Source: an uncultured Desulfobacter sp.
Lineage (GTDB): Bacteria; Desulfobacterota; Desulfobacteria; Desulfobacterales; Desulfobacteraceae
NCBI RefSeq assembly: GCF_963666675.1
Contig: NZ_OY762929.1
Coordinates: 806,001 to 870,000 of the forward strand
DNA length: 64,000 nucleotides
Reading direction: 5' to 3'
Part shown: positions 1 to 7,755 of the stretch, in pieces
Layout: the number at the start of each line of letters is the position of its first letter
Numbering within the stretch: position 1 is the stretch's first letter
Translations under genes and position numbers: made by a program
The notes under the pieces: model-generated
Database searches by the model: none
Seen by the model: the letters and a program-made list of their open reading frames with translations, nothing else
Told to the model about the DNA's origin: nothing

Positions 1-573
1 CGCACCCTTTCAGGCTTGATGCAGCCGTCCGCCGGCCGGATCACCTTTAAAAATAGATCGATACACACCCAGCCGCCCGAGGAGATTGTCAATCGCGGTA
101 TTGTCCATGTCCCGGAAGGGCGCAGGCTTTTCTCTTTGATGACCATAAAAGACAATCTTATTGTGGGGGCTTATAATAAGGACGCAGATAAGTACAAAGA
201 GCAGACCCTGGCCCAGGTATATGAGATGCTGCCGCGGCTCAAAGAGCGGGAAAATCAGACCGCCCTGACCCTGTCCGGCGGGGAGCAGCAGATGGTGGCC
301 ATTGGCCGCGGGCTCATGGCCCGGCCAAAAATCCTGATGCTGGATGAGCCGTCCCTTGGCCTGGCACCGGTGCTGGTCAACAGCATTTTTGAGACCATCC
401 GGAAAATCGCCGACCAGGGCACCACCGTACTGCTGGTAGAACAGGACGTGAACCATTCGCTGCGCCTGTCAGACCGCGGCTATGTCCTGGAACACGGCCG
501 AATCGCCCTGGAGGGCAAGGCCGATGAACTTTTGGGTAATCCCCATATTAAAGAAGCCTATCTAGGTATATAG
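1..573 (+). CDS. livF: Branched-chain amino acid ABC transporter ATPase LivF (3' part)
   Basis: The reading frame is open from base 1, so the 5' end, including the Walker A loop, lies outside the window. Visible are the ABC signature LSGGEQQM (about 275-300), a Walker B ILMLDEPSLGLAP directly after it, and the switch histidine region in LLVEQDVNHSLRLSDRGYVLEHG. The IVHVPEGRRLF stretch and the ending AYLGI are characteristic of LivF, the second ATPase of the high-affinity branched-chain amino acid (or urea/amide) importer on the cytoplasmic face of the inner membrane. The other liv genes are presumably upstream. It is followed by a hairpin terminator, so it is likely the last gene of its operon. 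The substrate cannot be told from this fragment. Confidence 0.93.
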   Translation, partial: RTLSGLMQPSAGRITFKNRSIHTQPPEEIVNRGIVHVPEGRRLFSLMTIKDNLIVGAYNKDADKYKEQTLAQVYEMLPRLKERENQTALTLSGGEQQMVAIGRGLMARPKILMLDEPSLGLAPVLVNSIFETIRKIADQGTTVLLVEQDVNHSLRLSDRGYVLEHGRIALEGKADELLGNPHIKEAYLGI

Positions 574-590
574 CTGTAAATTTTTCTCAG

Positions 591-613
591 GCCCCCTTTA
601 CGGGGGCTTCTTG
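591..613 (+). terminator. Hairpin terminator after livF
   Basis: GCCCCC at 591-596 pairs with GGGGGC at 602-607 around a short TTTAC loop, 18 bases after the livF stop. The T-run (624-630) is displaced, so this may be an imperfect Rho-independent terminator. The rest of the gap to 880 holds no gene. It contains two similar short words, ATCTGGTCG at about 707 and 817, with no clear function. Confidence 0.6.
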
Positions 614-880
614 AGATTTCACGATTTTTTTGCTCCCCCCGTTCCCTGCCGTAAAAATACGAAAATACCGTCACTATAATCCATTCGGCCCCATTGTCAG
701 AATTAAATCTGGTCGAGATGCGCCGGATTTTAAATCTCCATCAAGGAATCAGTTCGTGAGAATTTAAAATGATTCCCTCTAAAATACCCATTGTTAATGA
801 ATGCTGTTTTGGATTAGATCTGGTCGCGGATAAATAAAGTCATGCCGCTTTTCAGGAGAAATCAGAGGCAAGAGTTTGAT

Positions 881-2433
881 ACTCGATGTTCGAGTTTTTT
901 AAATTTGACTGCCAAACAATCCTTGATTAGAATCAGGCTACTTTTTTTTGGAAGCGCACCAAAGATGGAGATGGCTTCATTTGAGGAAAAGTACGGCTGC
1001 TCATATGTTTTGTAGAAGGATTGAAAGGAATAATATTATCAATGCGTTCTTTTAACTTATCAAGCTTCTGTTCATTGATTTCGTTTCCACAGAAATCCTG
1101 GACAAATTGAACTAAGGCTTCTGTATGAATCCGCTGGGATAGGCTTCCCACACTCCATGCAGGAAGTTTGTTTTCCAGGCGGGCTTTCTGGTGATGATGG
1201 AAGAACAATGCATGATCTAACAGCAGGCTCAGGATCAAGGAACTCCGAGATCCATCTTCGCCTGTATGCTTGGTCAGCTTGCCCCATCCTTCATGACCTT
1301 TCCAGTCCTCAAAGAAAACCTCTATCAACCAGCGGAAGAAGTATGCTTGAACAATATCCAATGTTCTCCAACTCAAGTCAGAGGCTAACAAATAACGTGG
1401 TTTTTTCTCATCAGGATACTGCATGGCGATCACAAAACGCTTGGCATTGTGAGACGGCACATACAGGCGAGCCGATGAGATAAAAATTTCAATATCTTCT
1501 TTACCTCGAACCGATACCTTTTGAGATATCAGAGGATAAGATTCAAAAAACTTTTGTACTGAAATTATGCGGTTTTTAAACCGTACATTTTGATTATACT
1601 TCATTTTGGTGATGGTTTGAGTATTACCAAAGATGAGGGAACTACCATCAACAAATTCAGCGTGTCCATAAAGACCATCTGCCAAAATTGCTTTGATTTT
1701 AATGTCCGGATGTTTTTTATGAAATATGTTCAAAAGCTCAAGAGCCAATTGAACCTTCGTTGGGTATTCAGGGTTCCTCTGTGGCTCCTTGGGTCGCTTT
1801 TTCTTAGGTATCTTCTTTTTTTTAAGACGGTCATCTTTCTTTTTCCAAGCTTTCCACAATGGGTCCGGGTGATAAAATTCAAAACCCACGGGAAAAGAGG
1901 CCACTGGTGTTACCAAAAATAAAAATACAATGCATTGTCCGTCTAAAAAACCACCGGTGAGTTTATCTTTAAGCTTGTGAACTTTATATATTTTTTTTGT
2001 GGACTTTGATCGGGCACGGTCTACATCATCTAAGCAAAGAGCCCCGTCCTTGATGCCATAATGCTTCAAAATATTACACGTACTCTGCTGCAGTAAGTGA
2101 TCGAAGCTGATTTTTGAATTTCGGAACATCCAGGAAAGAGCTGAAAAACGGAATTTCCCCAAACTGATTCGTTCAAATCGCTTCCAGCAAATACTGTTGG
2201 TTAACAAAACACCACTTAAACAAAAACTTAGCCACAGTTTTTGCTTTTTGGATAGCACATAATTGGGGTTCTTTTTCATCAATTCTTGATTTATGCATTC
2301 AAGATAGTTTTCAATAAAGGGCAGCGGGCGTTCGAGGAGCATCTCTATCATGAATTTTTTTAAAAGTTCATACCAAAAAATTAACTTCTTTAGCACATTT
2401 TTATGTCAACCTCAAAAAACTCGAACACCGAGT
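881..2433 (-). mobile_element. IS4-family insertion sequence, apparently complete
   Basis: Imperfect terminal inverted repeats of 29 bp lie at 881-909 and 2405-2433, with 25 of 29 positions matching. Both read inward from ACTCG and share TGTTCGAGTTTTTT. They enclose a single intact transposase gene on the minus strand, giving an element of about 1.55 kb. Only a 3-bp match (GAT) directly outside each end could be a target duplication. The longer duplication usual for IS4-like elements is not visible, so the flanks may have been rearranged. Confidence 0.85.
933..2396 (-). CDS. IS4-family DDE transposase
   Basis: A 487-residue cut-and-paste transposase. The diagnostic IS4 YREK signature is complete near residue 350: Y-FF-R-WLI-E-VFFEDW-K has the canonical 2-3-6 spacing, and the final E is the third catalytic acid. 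Earlier acidic positions occur in CLDDVDRARS and ILADGLYGHAEF, which fit the first and second catalytic aspartates. The N-terminal third (MIEMLLERPLPF and onward) fits the helical DNA-binding region. The frame is intact and lies between well-preserved inverted repeats, so the element may be active. An alternative start is the methionine about 16 residues in. Antisense ORFs over this gene are shadows. Confidence 0.92.
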   Translation of the reverse strand: MLKKLIFWYELLKKFMIEMLLERPLPFIENYLECINQELMKKNPNYVLSKKQKLWLSFCLSGVLLTNSICWKRFERISLGKFRFSALSWMFRNSKISFDHLLQQSTCNILKHYGIKDGALCLDDVDRARSKSTKKIYKVHKLKDKLTGGFLDGQCIVFLFLVTPVASFPVGFEFYHPDPLWKAWKKKDDRLKKKKIPKKKRPKEPQRNPEYPTKVQLALELLNIFHKKHPDIKIKAILADGLYGHAEFVDGSSLIFGNTQTITKMKYNQNVRFKNRIISVQKFFESYPLISQKVSVRGKEDIEIFISSARLYVPSHNAKRFVIAMQYPDEKKPRYLLASDLSWRTLDIVQAYFFRWLIEVFFEDWKGHEGWGKLTKHTGEDGSRSSLILSLLLDHALFFHHHQKARLENKLPAWSVGSLSQRIHTEALVQFVQDFCGNEINEQKLDKLKERIDNIIPFNPSTKHMSSRTFPQMKPSPSLVRFQKKVA

Positions 2434-2593
2434 GATATAAAAAATTTATTCTTGCGCTTCTTTGTCCGGGGAGGTTAATCTCCAATTAAATTGATTTTAA
2501 AAAGGAATTATCTATATCCGTATAACATTCAAAATATGCATGTTATCCCGATAGATAAGTGGACATGAAAGATAAACGGAAACCACTGATCAA

Positions 2594-2769
2594 CTTATTA
2601 TATTAAGCCCTTCGGGCGGACGAGGAGGTAGAAACTACTTTTTCTATAATGCAAACCGGGTGCCAAACTTAACCGGTGATGGCTAATATAACAATTAAGT
2701 TGAAGTCGGGCACCAACTTGGCGGCCCTTTTTTGGGGCGGCATGATGGCCGCTTAACTTAATGTTAGCG
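2594..2769 (+). repeat. attC-like module, copy 1
   Basis: This stretch is shared with 21084-21260 (opposite strand). The first about 90 bases (ATTAAGCCCTTCGGGCGGAC onward) are nearly identical between copies and include a GCCCTTCGGGC palindrome, a GAGGAGGT run and a TATAAT word (2644-2649). The second part (2686-2769) is an imperfect inverted repeat. AACAATTAAGTTGAAG near the left end pairs with CCGCTTAACTTAATGTT near the right end, leaving an unpaired G on one arm. This layout resembles integron attC recombination sites, and the right arm is close to the classical aadA-type GCTTAACTCAAGCGTTAG. The terminal boxes deviate from RYYYAAC/GTTRRRY. No integron integrase is present in the window. 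Confidence 0.5.
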
Positions 2770-2883
2770 GGGAAGAAGACACGAAATACACGAATATGAT
2801 ACGAATAGACACGGAAAGAAAAGGAGACATAACGATATGCAACAAATTTTGAAATATAATCTCTTGAGCAAGCAAGGAGACAA

Positions 2884-3636
2884 ATGATGAAGACGAAAGG
2901 TGTGACCATATTCGTTCTGTTGACGGTTATCTGGGCTCTCAGTTCACGGTGTCCGGTCGTGTGTGCCCAACAGAAACACATTCTGATTGCTGGAGACGAA
3001 GAAAAAGAAGGCGGCTATTTGGTTGAAATCACTCGAGAAGCCTTTCAGCGAGTCGGATATACCCCGGAATTCAGATTTGTACCATGGGCAAGAGCCTTAA
3101 CGCTTGCGATAGACGGAACGTACACGGCGTTACTGGCAGCCTATTATACGGAAGAACGTGCGGAAAAATTGGCGTACTCAGAGCCGATCGGAGCCACACG
3201 CGTCTTCTTATTGAAGCGAAAAGATGACACGATAACCTATACGACCATGGACGATCTCAAGCCCTACCGAATAGGACATATCAGGGGGTCAAAAGTGGGG
3301 GAGGAATTTGATGAGGCAGAGAACACCTTTCTGACGATGGAATATGTGAGTGACACCGAACAGAGTATCAGAATGTTGTTACTCGGCAGAATTGATCTGG
3401 TTGTCGAAAAGGAAGAGCGTCTCATCCAATTGTTGAATACGGTATTCCAGGAGGACGCAGAGAAGGTAGAGTTCATCTATCCCCCGTTACGCGTGAATCA
3501 TTTTCATAACTGTGTGTCCAAAACCCTTCCGGGATACCAACAGCTTGTTGATGATTTTAACCGGGGGTTACAGATGATTCAAGAGGATGGGACACTCAGC
3601 ACGATTCTTAAGAAACATGGGATCGCTTCTGAATAA
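2884..3636 (+). CDS. Periplasmic solute-binding protein, family 3
   Basis: A 250-residue protein with a signal peptide (hydrophobic core around residues 8-25, cleavage likely after VCAQ), followed by a compact SBP_bac_3 fold. Recognisable parts are GGYLVEITREAFQRVGY, YTEERAEKLAYSEPI and DLKPYRIGHIRGS, plus the family end GTLSTILKKHGI. Such proteins capture amino acids or similar polar solutes in the periplasm for an ABC importer. No permease or ATPase is adjacent, so it is an orphan. AAGGAG at 2874-2879 sits well for either of two adjacent ATG codons (2884 or 2887). It lies just downstream of the attC-like module on the same strand, which is compatible with cassette-type acquisition. The ligand cannot be inferred. 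Confidence 0.85.
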   Translation: MMKTKGVTIFVLLTVIWALSSRCPVVCAQQKHILIAGDEEKEGGYLVEITREAFQRVGYTPEFRFVPWARALTLAIDGTYTALLAAYYTEERAEKLAYSEPIGATRVFLLKRKDDTITYTTMDDLKPYRIGHIRGSKVGEEFDEAENTFLTMEYVSDTEQSIRMLLLGRIDLVVEKEERLIQLLNTVFQEDAEKVEFIYPPLRVNHFHNCVSKTLPGYQQLVDDFNRGLQMIQEDGTLSTILKKHGIASE

Positions 3637-3781
3637 GTCATTGGCGAGCGTTTACTCTCCGAACATATCTCATCAATGGCAGACGTGAGAGAATTGTGAA
3701 CGTATGTTGAACACCTTTTGAACGGAAGCCATGTTGGTCAAAAGTCTGACGTTGCCCTCATAGAAACCACATTTAAAATCG

Positions 3782-4505
3782 GGGGACACCTTACGTATTC
3801 TTCTTTCGGCCTGGTTTCTTTGGCCTGAGTCGTCTGTCTAAAATAGTTTCCAATTGTTTTACAAAAGTCGTTTTCCCTAATGGTCGGCCGGTTCGTTCAT
3901 GCTTTCTGAACAATTCGATTTCAGATTCTTTAATGTCTGAGGATAAAAAAGCCTCCCAAGGCGTATTAACAATCTCAAGCAAGGGGCTTGTTTTGACAAG
4001 AACGTCATCGGTCTCATCCATATGTGCCACGGCGCTGCTCCATTTCCAATCCTCAGGACATTCTACAAGACCTGCACGAACCGGGTTATACTCAATATAC
4101 CGAGTGCATGCCAACAAATAACGTTCTTCCATGATAAATGATGCAAACCTACCCTGCCATAAATGGCCTCGCCAGCCTTCCCTGAAATTGATCATTCTCG
4201 TATATCGTCGATGAGCCTCCCCGACGGCCAAATTTAATCCATCTTTGGTGTCAGGAACTGCGATAAGATGAATGTGATTGGGCATCAGGCAATAGGCCCA
4301 TATCTCAACCCTATAGTTTTCACACCATTCCGCCATTAAATCCAGATAGGCTTTAAAGTCCTGATCGCTGAAAAATGTCTGCTGCCTTCTATTTCCCCTT
4401 TGTGTAATATGATGGGGAAAACCCGGCGCCACTGCTCTCGCCATTCGTGCCATGGGATGTAGTTAAGCATGTAGTCTGATTTCTGTCAATAAGTAAGGTG
4501 TCCCC
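3782..4505 (-). mobile_element. IS200/REP-type unit with RAYT gene
   Basis: GGGGACACCTTAC at 3782-3794 and its reverse complement GTAAGGTGTCCCC at 4493-4505 bracket a single Y1 transposase gene. The same GGGGACACCTTA word recurs at 4812-4823 and in the truncated copy at 21.9 kb, so it is the recognition or end motif of this family here. RAYT proteins are known to act on short palindromic repeats, and this motif is the likely substrate. Exact ends cannot be fixed because such elements do not make target duplications. Confidence 0.65.
3791..4453 (-). CDS. REP-associated tyrosine transposase (RAYT, Y1_Tnp)
   Basis: A 220-residue single-strand DNA transposase of the IS200/IS605 superfamily. Visible are the N-terminal HHITQRGNRRQ strand, the metal-binding HUH motif in MPNHIHLIAVP (about residue 60), the LWQGRF segment typical of RAYTs, and the catalytic tyrosine region YLLACTRYIEYNPVRAGLV (about 110-128). 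The basic C-terminal tail RRLRPKKPGRKK probably binds DNA. The stop codon overlaps the left GGGGACACCTTAC motif. A 5'-terminal copy with one residue changed (D to A) lies at 21520-21831, and a 10-codon remnant at 4853. This gene is the intact family member in the window. Confidence 0.92.
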   Translation of the reverse strand: MARMARAVAPGFPHHITQRGNRRQQTFFSDQDFKAYLDLMAEWCENYRVEIWAYCLMPNHIHLIAVPDTKDGLNLAVGEAHRRYTRMINFREGWRGHLWQGRFASFIMEERYLLACTRYIEYNPVRAGLVECPEDWKWSSAVAHMDETDDVLVKTSPLLEIVNTPWEAFLSSDIKESEIELFRKHERTGRPLGKTTFVKQLETILDRRLRPKKPGRKKNT

Positions 4506-4823
4506 AGATTTTACGGGGAAATTCACCAGAAGGTTCTGCAAGGAACACACGCTTTCCCTCCCCCGGTGACCCTGGAAGCCCTGCCTGACAGGGGCATCAG
4601 CATCCCGTGTTTGGCAAGCCCTGCACCGAATATTTTATGTCCCGGACCTGGCCGTGGGTTCAAGGCCCCACCATCATGAGCCTTCCGGTTCCCTCTCCCA
4701 CATCCTTGATCCTGGCCTCTACCCATCTGCGGCGGGCAATGTTGTTGCAACCCTGACAGTGGCGATGTCTGCAGGAGCTGTACCCTTTCTCCAGGTGACC
4801 GTCTATAATCTGGGGACACCTTA
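4493..4823. repeat. Segment bounded by inverted AGGTGTCCCCAGATT motifs
   Basis: TAAGGTGTCCCCAGATT at 4495-4511 faces its exact reverse complement at 4807-4823, enclosing about 300 bp. The inside holds no intact gene, only a degraded IS91-type zinc-finger fragment. It looks like a non-autonomous or captured unit bounded by the RAYT recognition motif. Confidence 0.5.
4660..4806 (-). pseudogene. IS91-family transposase, N-terminal zinc-binding fragment
   Basis: Translation of the minus strand gives GYSSCRHRHCQGCNNIARRR, closely matching the Cys/His zinc-binding segment at the N-terminus of IS91/IS801-type Y2 transposases (CRNRHCPxCQ), followed by a stop at 4660-4662 after about 45 codons. Nothing of the replication-initiator domain follows. 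It is a decayed scrap. A C-terminal scrap of the same family lies at 9131 on the opposite strand, so they are not two halves of one simple interruption. Confidence 0.5.
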
Positions 4824-4852
4824 AAGATCAACGTATTTGTTTAAAATTTCCC

Positions 4853-4887
4853 ATGGCACGAATGGCAAGAGCGGTAGCCCCTGCTAA
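4853..4887 (+). pseudogene. RAYT 5' remnant
   Basis: The first ten codons (MARMARAVAP) match the start of the intact RAYT gene at 4453, then similarity stops. The insertion site of the ISKra4-family element lies directly downstream. The end beyond that element (after 7617) does not resume RAYT coding, so the gene was already truncated before the insertion or has since been lost. Confidence 0.5.
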
Positions 4888-5083
4888 ATATAAAAAGGGT
4901 GCGGCTCTTTTGAAACATATGAAAGCCATGGTCATTAAAGGTGTTCAGGGTTGTTAGTCTTATTTTTATGCTGCTTTCCAGCAAGATAATTCATTTGTCA
5001 GTGACTATCTGATGTAAATTGCAAAAATTTCCTGGACAGCGAGTCATAATTCCGTTATGAAAGAATAGCGGGAGGTAGATGAC

Positions 5084-5971
5084 ATGCAAATCAAGCAACA
5101 AACCTTTTGTGGTCGAAAGTTTACCGGTAAAGAAATCGCATTAATCCAGGAAGTCGTTGCTACCTGTGGAGGCCTTAGCCGACGAGAACTGGCACATACC
5201 GTATGCGAACTTCTGGAATGGAAACGCCCTAATGATCGGCTAAAAGTCCGGGAATGTAGTGATTTTTTGGAGCTTTTAGAGGCCAAGGGAGCTCTAACCC
5301 TTCCTGAAAAGAAACAACAAACAAAGATCGTTTTTCACAAGAGTATTCCCCAAACACCCTGTAAGCAACCCCACAGCACTTTGCGTGGCAGAGTAGAAGA
5401 ATTTACACCTCTTGAGATACAGCGGGTTCAGAATCGAGAGCAGAGGGATCTGTTTAAGGAACTCATCGGTCGCCATCATTACCTGGGATATGCAATGCCT
5501 TTTGGCGCCAGATTGCAGTATCTGATTTATGTAAACCGTCCCCATCGAGAAATTGTGGGGTGCATCCAGTTCTCAAGCCCTGCCTGGCGGATGCGTGCTC
5601 GCGATGAATGGATCGGTTGGACAGATGAAAGGCGTAAGGTCGCTCTACAAAAGGTGGTGAACAACAGCCGTTTTCTGATCCTTGCTCCCATCCAAAATTT
5701 AGCGAGCATGATACTGTCATGTAGTCTCCGGGAACTCAGAGATGATTGGGAACAGCAGTATGGTCTTAAACCCATGCTGGTAGAGACATTGGTGGATCGA
5801 CAACAATTCCACGGTGGCTGTTATCGGGCATCGACCTGGATTGAGTTGGGGAAAACCACTGGTCGTGGGCGCATGGACCGATTCGGCAAACGTCATGGCG
5901 CTGATGTAAAAACCATATTAGTATATCCACTGGAAAAAGATGCTGTTCACCAACTCAGGGAGGGGATATGA
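5084..5971 (+). CDS. DruA-like DUF4338 protein encoded in an IS
   Basis: A 295-residue protein with the DUF4338 domain known from DruA of the Druantia anti-phage system. The core spans about residues 125-285: RHHYLGYAMPFGARLQYLIY, IVGCIQFSSPAWRMRARDEWIGW, NNSRFLILAPIQNLASMILS, and a C-terminal RASTWIELGKTTGRGRMDR. The N-terminal 90 residues (KEIALIQEVVATCGGLSRRELAHTVCELL region) look like a helix-turn-helix DNA-binding domain. GGGAGG upstream supports the ATG at 5084. The stop overlaps the start of the transposase (ATGA), implying translational coupling. Within this IS the role is probably a transposition accessory factor. No other Druantia genes are present, so a defence role is not indicated. 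The biochemical activity is not known to me. Confidence 0.85.
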   Translation: MQIKQQTFCGRKFTGKEIALIQEVVATCGGLSRRELAHTVCELLEWKRPNDRLKVRECSDFLELLEAKGALTLPEKKQQTKIVFHKSIPQTPCKQPHSTLRGRVEEFTPLEIQRVQNREQRDLFKELIGRHHYLGYAMPFGARLQYLIYVNRPHREIVGCIQFSSPAWRMRARDEWIGWTDERRKVALQKVVNNSRFLILAPIQNLASMILSCSLRELRDDWEQQYGLKPMLVETLVDRQQFHGGCYRASTWIELGKTTGRGRMDRFGKRHGADVKTILVYPLEKDAVHQLREGI

Positions 5972-7539
5972 ATCCAGCGGTTTCCCTTTCTGCTGTGGAG
6001 CATTTACCTTCCCCCGTCATTGATCCGGGGCAAAAATGCTATGATGATATTGTCAATTTTCTTAATTCCAAGGAGAATCATTCAGTGAAACTCAGTGATT
6101 TGGAACAAGCACTTGAAAAACGAGGACGTGAGCTGATGCGCATCCTGCTTCAGGAACATTTAGACAAGCTCGGTCCCAGTCATTGTGAAGAGCCGGTCTG
6201 TGGAGCCGATGGCATTGTTCGACCGAAAGTGAGGCCACAGGATCGAAAAATCGAAACCGTATTTGGAACGGTATCGGAAAGTCGTGCCGGATATGGAAAC
6301 AAGGGCGTGGCAAGTTTGCACCCGTTGGATGCCCGATTGAATCTTCCCCCAGAACTTTATTCCCTCGAACTTCGTCGCCGTGTGGCTGAAAACGCTTCAA
6401 AGAGTTCTTTTGACGAGACTGTCGAAACGATCAAGAAAACCACTGGAGCCGATATTCCCAAACGTCAGGTAGAAGAGTTAACACAGCGAGCAGCTCGGGA
6501 TTTTGACGCATTTTATGAAATACGGCAATGCAACCCGGCGGATGAGACAGTTACTGGTCCAATACTGGTAATCACCACCGATGGTAAGGGCGTGGTAATG
6601 CATGAGCAGGACCTGCGGGAACAAACCCGGAAAGCTGCCCGGAAACGAAAGCCTCAGATGGAAAGCCGGCTATCCAAAGGGGAAAAGAAAAATGCCAAGC
6701 GAATGGCAACCGTTGCCGCTGTATATACTATAGATACGTTTAAACGTACGCCCCAAGACTTGCTTCCGGGGAATGACAAGTCGAATACAAAAACAAGCCC
6801 TCACCCGGAACAAAAGCGTGTATGGGCAAGCCTTGAAAAATCAGCCGAGCAGGTCATTGCATCGGCCTTTTCTGAGGCCTCCCACCGTGATCCCAACCAC
6901 GAAAAACATTGGGTTGCCTTAGTGGACGGCGAAAATCAACAACTACGAATCCTGAAACGTATGGCCAAAAGACAAAATGTGGCCCTTACGATCATTGTTG
7001 ATATTATTCATGTTATTGAATACCTCTGGAAAGCTGGCAGGGCATTTCATCCCAAATCCGGCCCGGAGCTTGAAAAATGGGTCCAGTACCGCTTGGCTAA
7101 AGTACTCGATGGCAAGGCCGGATTGATGGCAGGGGGGATGCGTAGAAGTGCTACATTAAAAAAATTTACAGACAAACAACGTAAACCTGTAGAAGCCTGC
7201 GCAACGTATTTGAAAAATAAAGCACCGTACCTTGAATACCATCATTATCTTGACCTTGGCCTCCCTATTGCCACAGGAGTTATTGAGGGCGCATGTCGTC
7301 ATCTTGTAAAGGACCGAATGGATATAACTGGTGCCAAATGGCGGTTGTCCAGTGCTGAAGCAGTGTTGCGTCTGCGTGCCTTGCGGAGTAGTAACGATTT
7401 TGATGAGTATTGGAATTTTCATGAAGCCTGCGAATACGAACGTAATCACCGGGCTCTTTATCAACATGGTGAGGTTCCGGCTACAAAGCTACCAAAACCT
7501 TCACCGAAACGACGGGGGCATCTAAAAGTGATCAAGTAA
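5968..7539 (+). CDS. ISKra4-family transposase
   Basis: A 523-residue DDE-type transposase. Features fitting ISKra4 proteins are the N-terminal REL..ILLQEHLDKLG helix, the DRKIETVFGTVSESRAGYG segment, LPPELYSLELRRRVAE, the first catalytic acid in ILVITTDGKGVVM (about residue 195), the second in WVALVDGENQQLRIL followed by IIVDIIHVIEYLWKAG (about 315-355), and the glutamate in ATGVIEGACRHLVKDRM (about 437-450). It starts inside the druA-like stop codon, so the two are co-translated. The C-terminus is basic (KPSPKRRGHLKVIK). The frame is intact. Confidence 0.9.
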   Translation: MNPAVSLSAVEHLPSPVIDPGQKCYDDIVNFLNSKENHSVKLSDLEQALEKRGRELMRILLQEHLDKLGPSHCEEPVCGADGIVRPKVRPQDRKIETVFGTVSESRAGYGNKGVASLHPLDARLNLPPELYSLELRRRVAENASKSSFDETVETIKKTTGADIPKRQVEELTQRAARDFDAFYEIRQCNPADETVTGPILVITTDGKGVVMHEQDLREQTRKAARKRKPQMESRLSKGEKKNAKRMATVAAVYTIDTFKRTPQDLLPGNDKSNTKTSPHPEQKRVWASLEKSAEQVIASAFSEASHRDPNHEKHWVALVDGENQQLRILKRMAKRQNVALTIIVDIIHVIEYLWKAGRAFHPKSGPELEKWVQYRLAKVLDGKAGLMAGGMRRSATLKKFTDKQRKPVEACATYLKNKAPYLEYHHYLDLGLPIATGVIEGACRHLVKDRMDITGAKWRLSSAEAVLRLRALRSSNDFDEYWNFHEACEYERNHRALYQHGEVPATKLPKPSPKRRGHLKVIK

Positions 7540-7755
7540 TGCTGGCAAAGAATGGCAAATATCATGACTACCAGCTTTGGTCAGACATGTCGTAAAAGAG
7601 CCGCACCCATATAAAAAAGAAAAATAGGTAAGGTGTTTAAATGCATAAGATATTGTAAAATATAGACAATGAAACCTCCCTGCAGCATGATGGCATTTAT
7701 ATATGCTGCTGGAATAACAGAGTCATCCAGAATCAATTACCGCAAGGAGGTTTTA

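Larger units (their letters stand above)
4888..7617 (+). mobile_element. ISKra4-family insertion sequence with DruA-like passenger
   Basis: Perfect 15-bp terminal inverted repeats GGGTGCGGCTCTTTT (4897-4911 and complement at 7594-7608) bracket 2712 bp. Directly outside, ATATAAAAA is present on both sides (4888-4896 and 7609-7617), a clean 9-bp target-site duplication. The element carries two genes on the plus strand overlapping by 4 bp: a DUF4338/DruA-like protein and an ISKra4-type transposase. Intact ends, target duplication and open reading frames all point to a recent insertion. Confidence 0.92.

Noticed and set aside
2598..2981. 127-codon minus-strand ORF
   Set aside because: It runs through the attC-like repeat and into the start of the solute-binding gene; no ribosome site or family.
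5084..7539. Druantia defence system
   Set aside because: Only a DruA-like gene is present, inside an IS with target duplication. The large helicase DruE and other components are absent.
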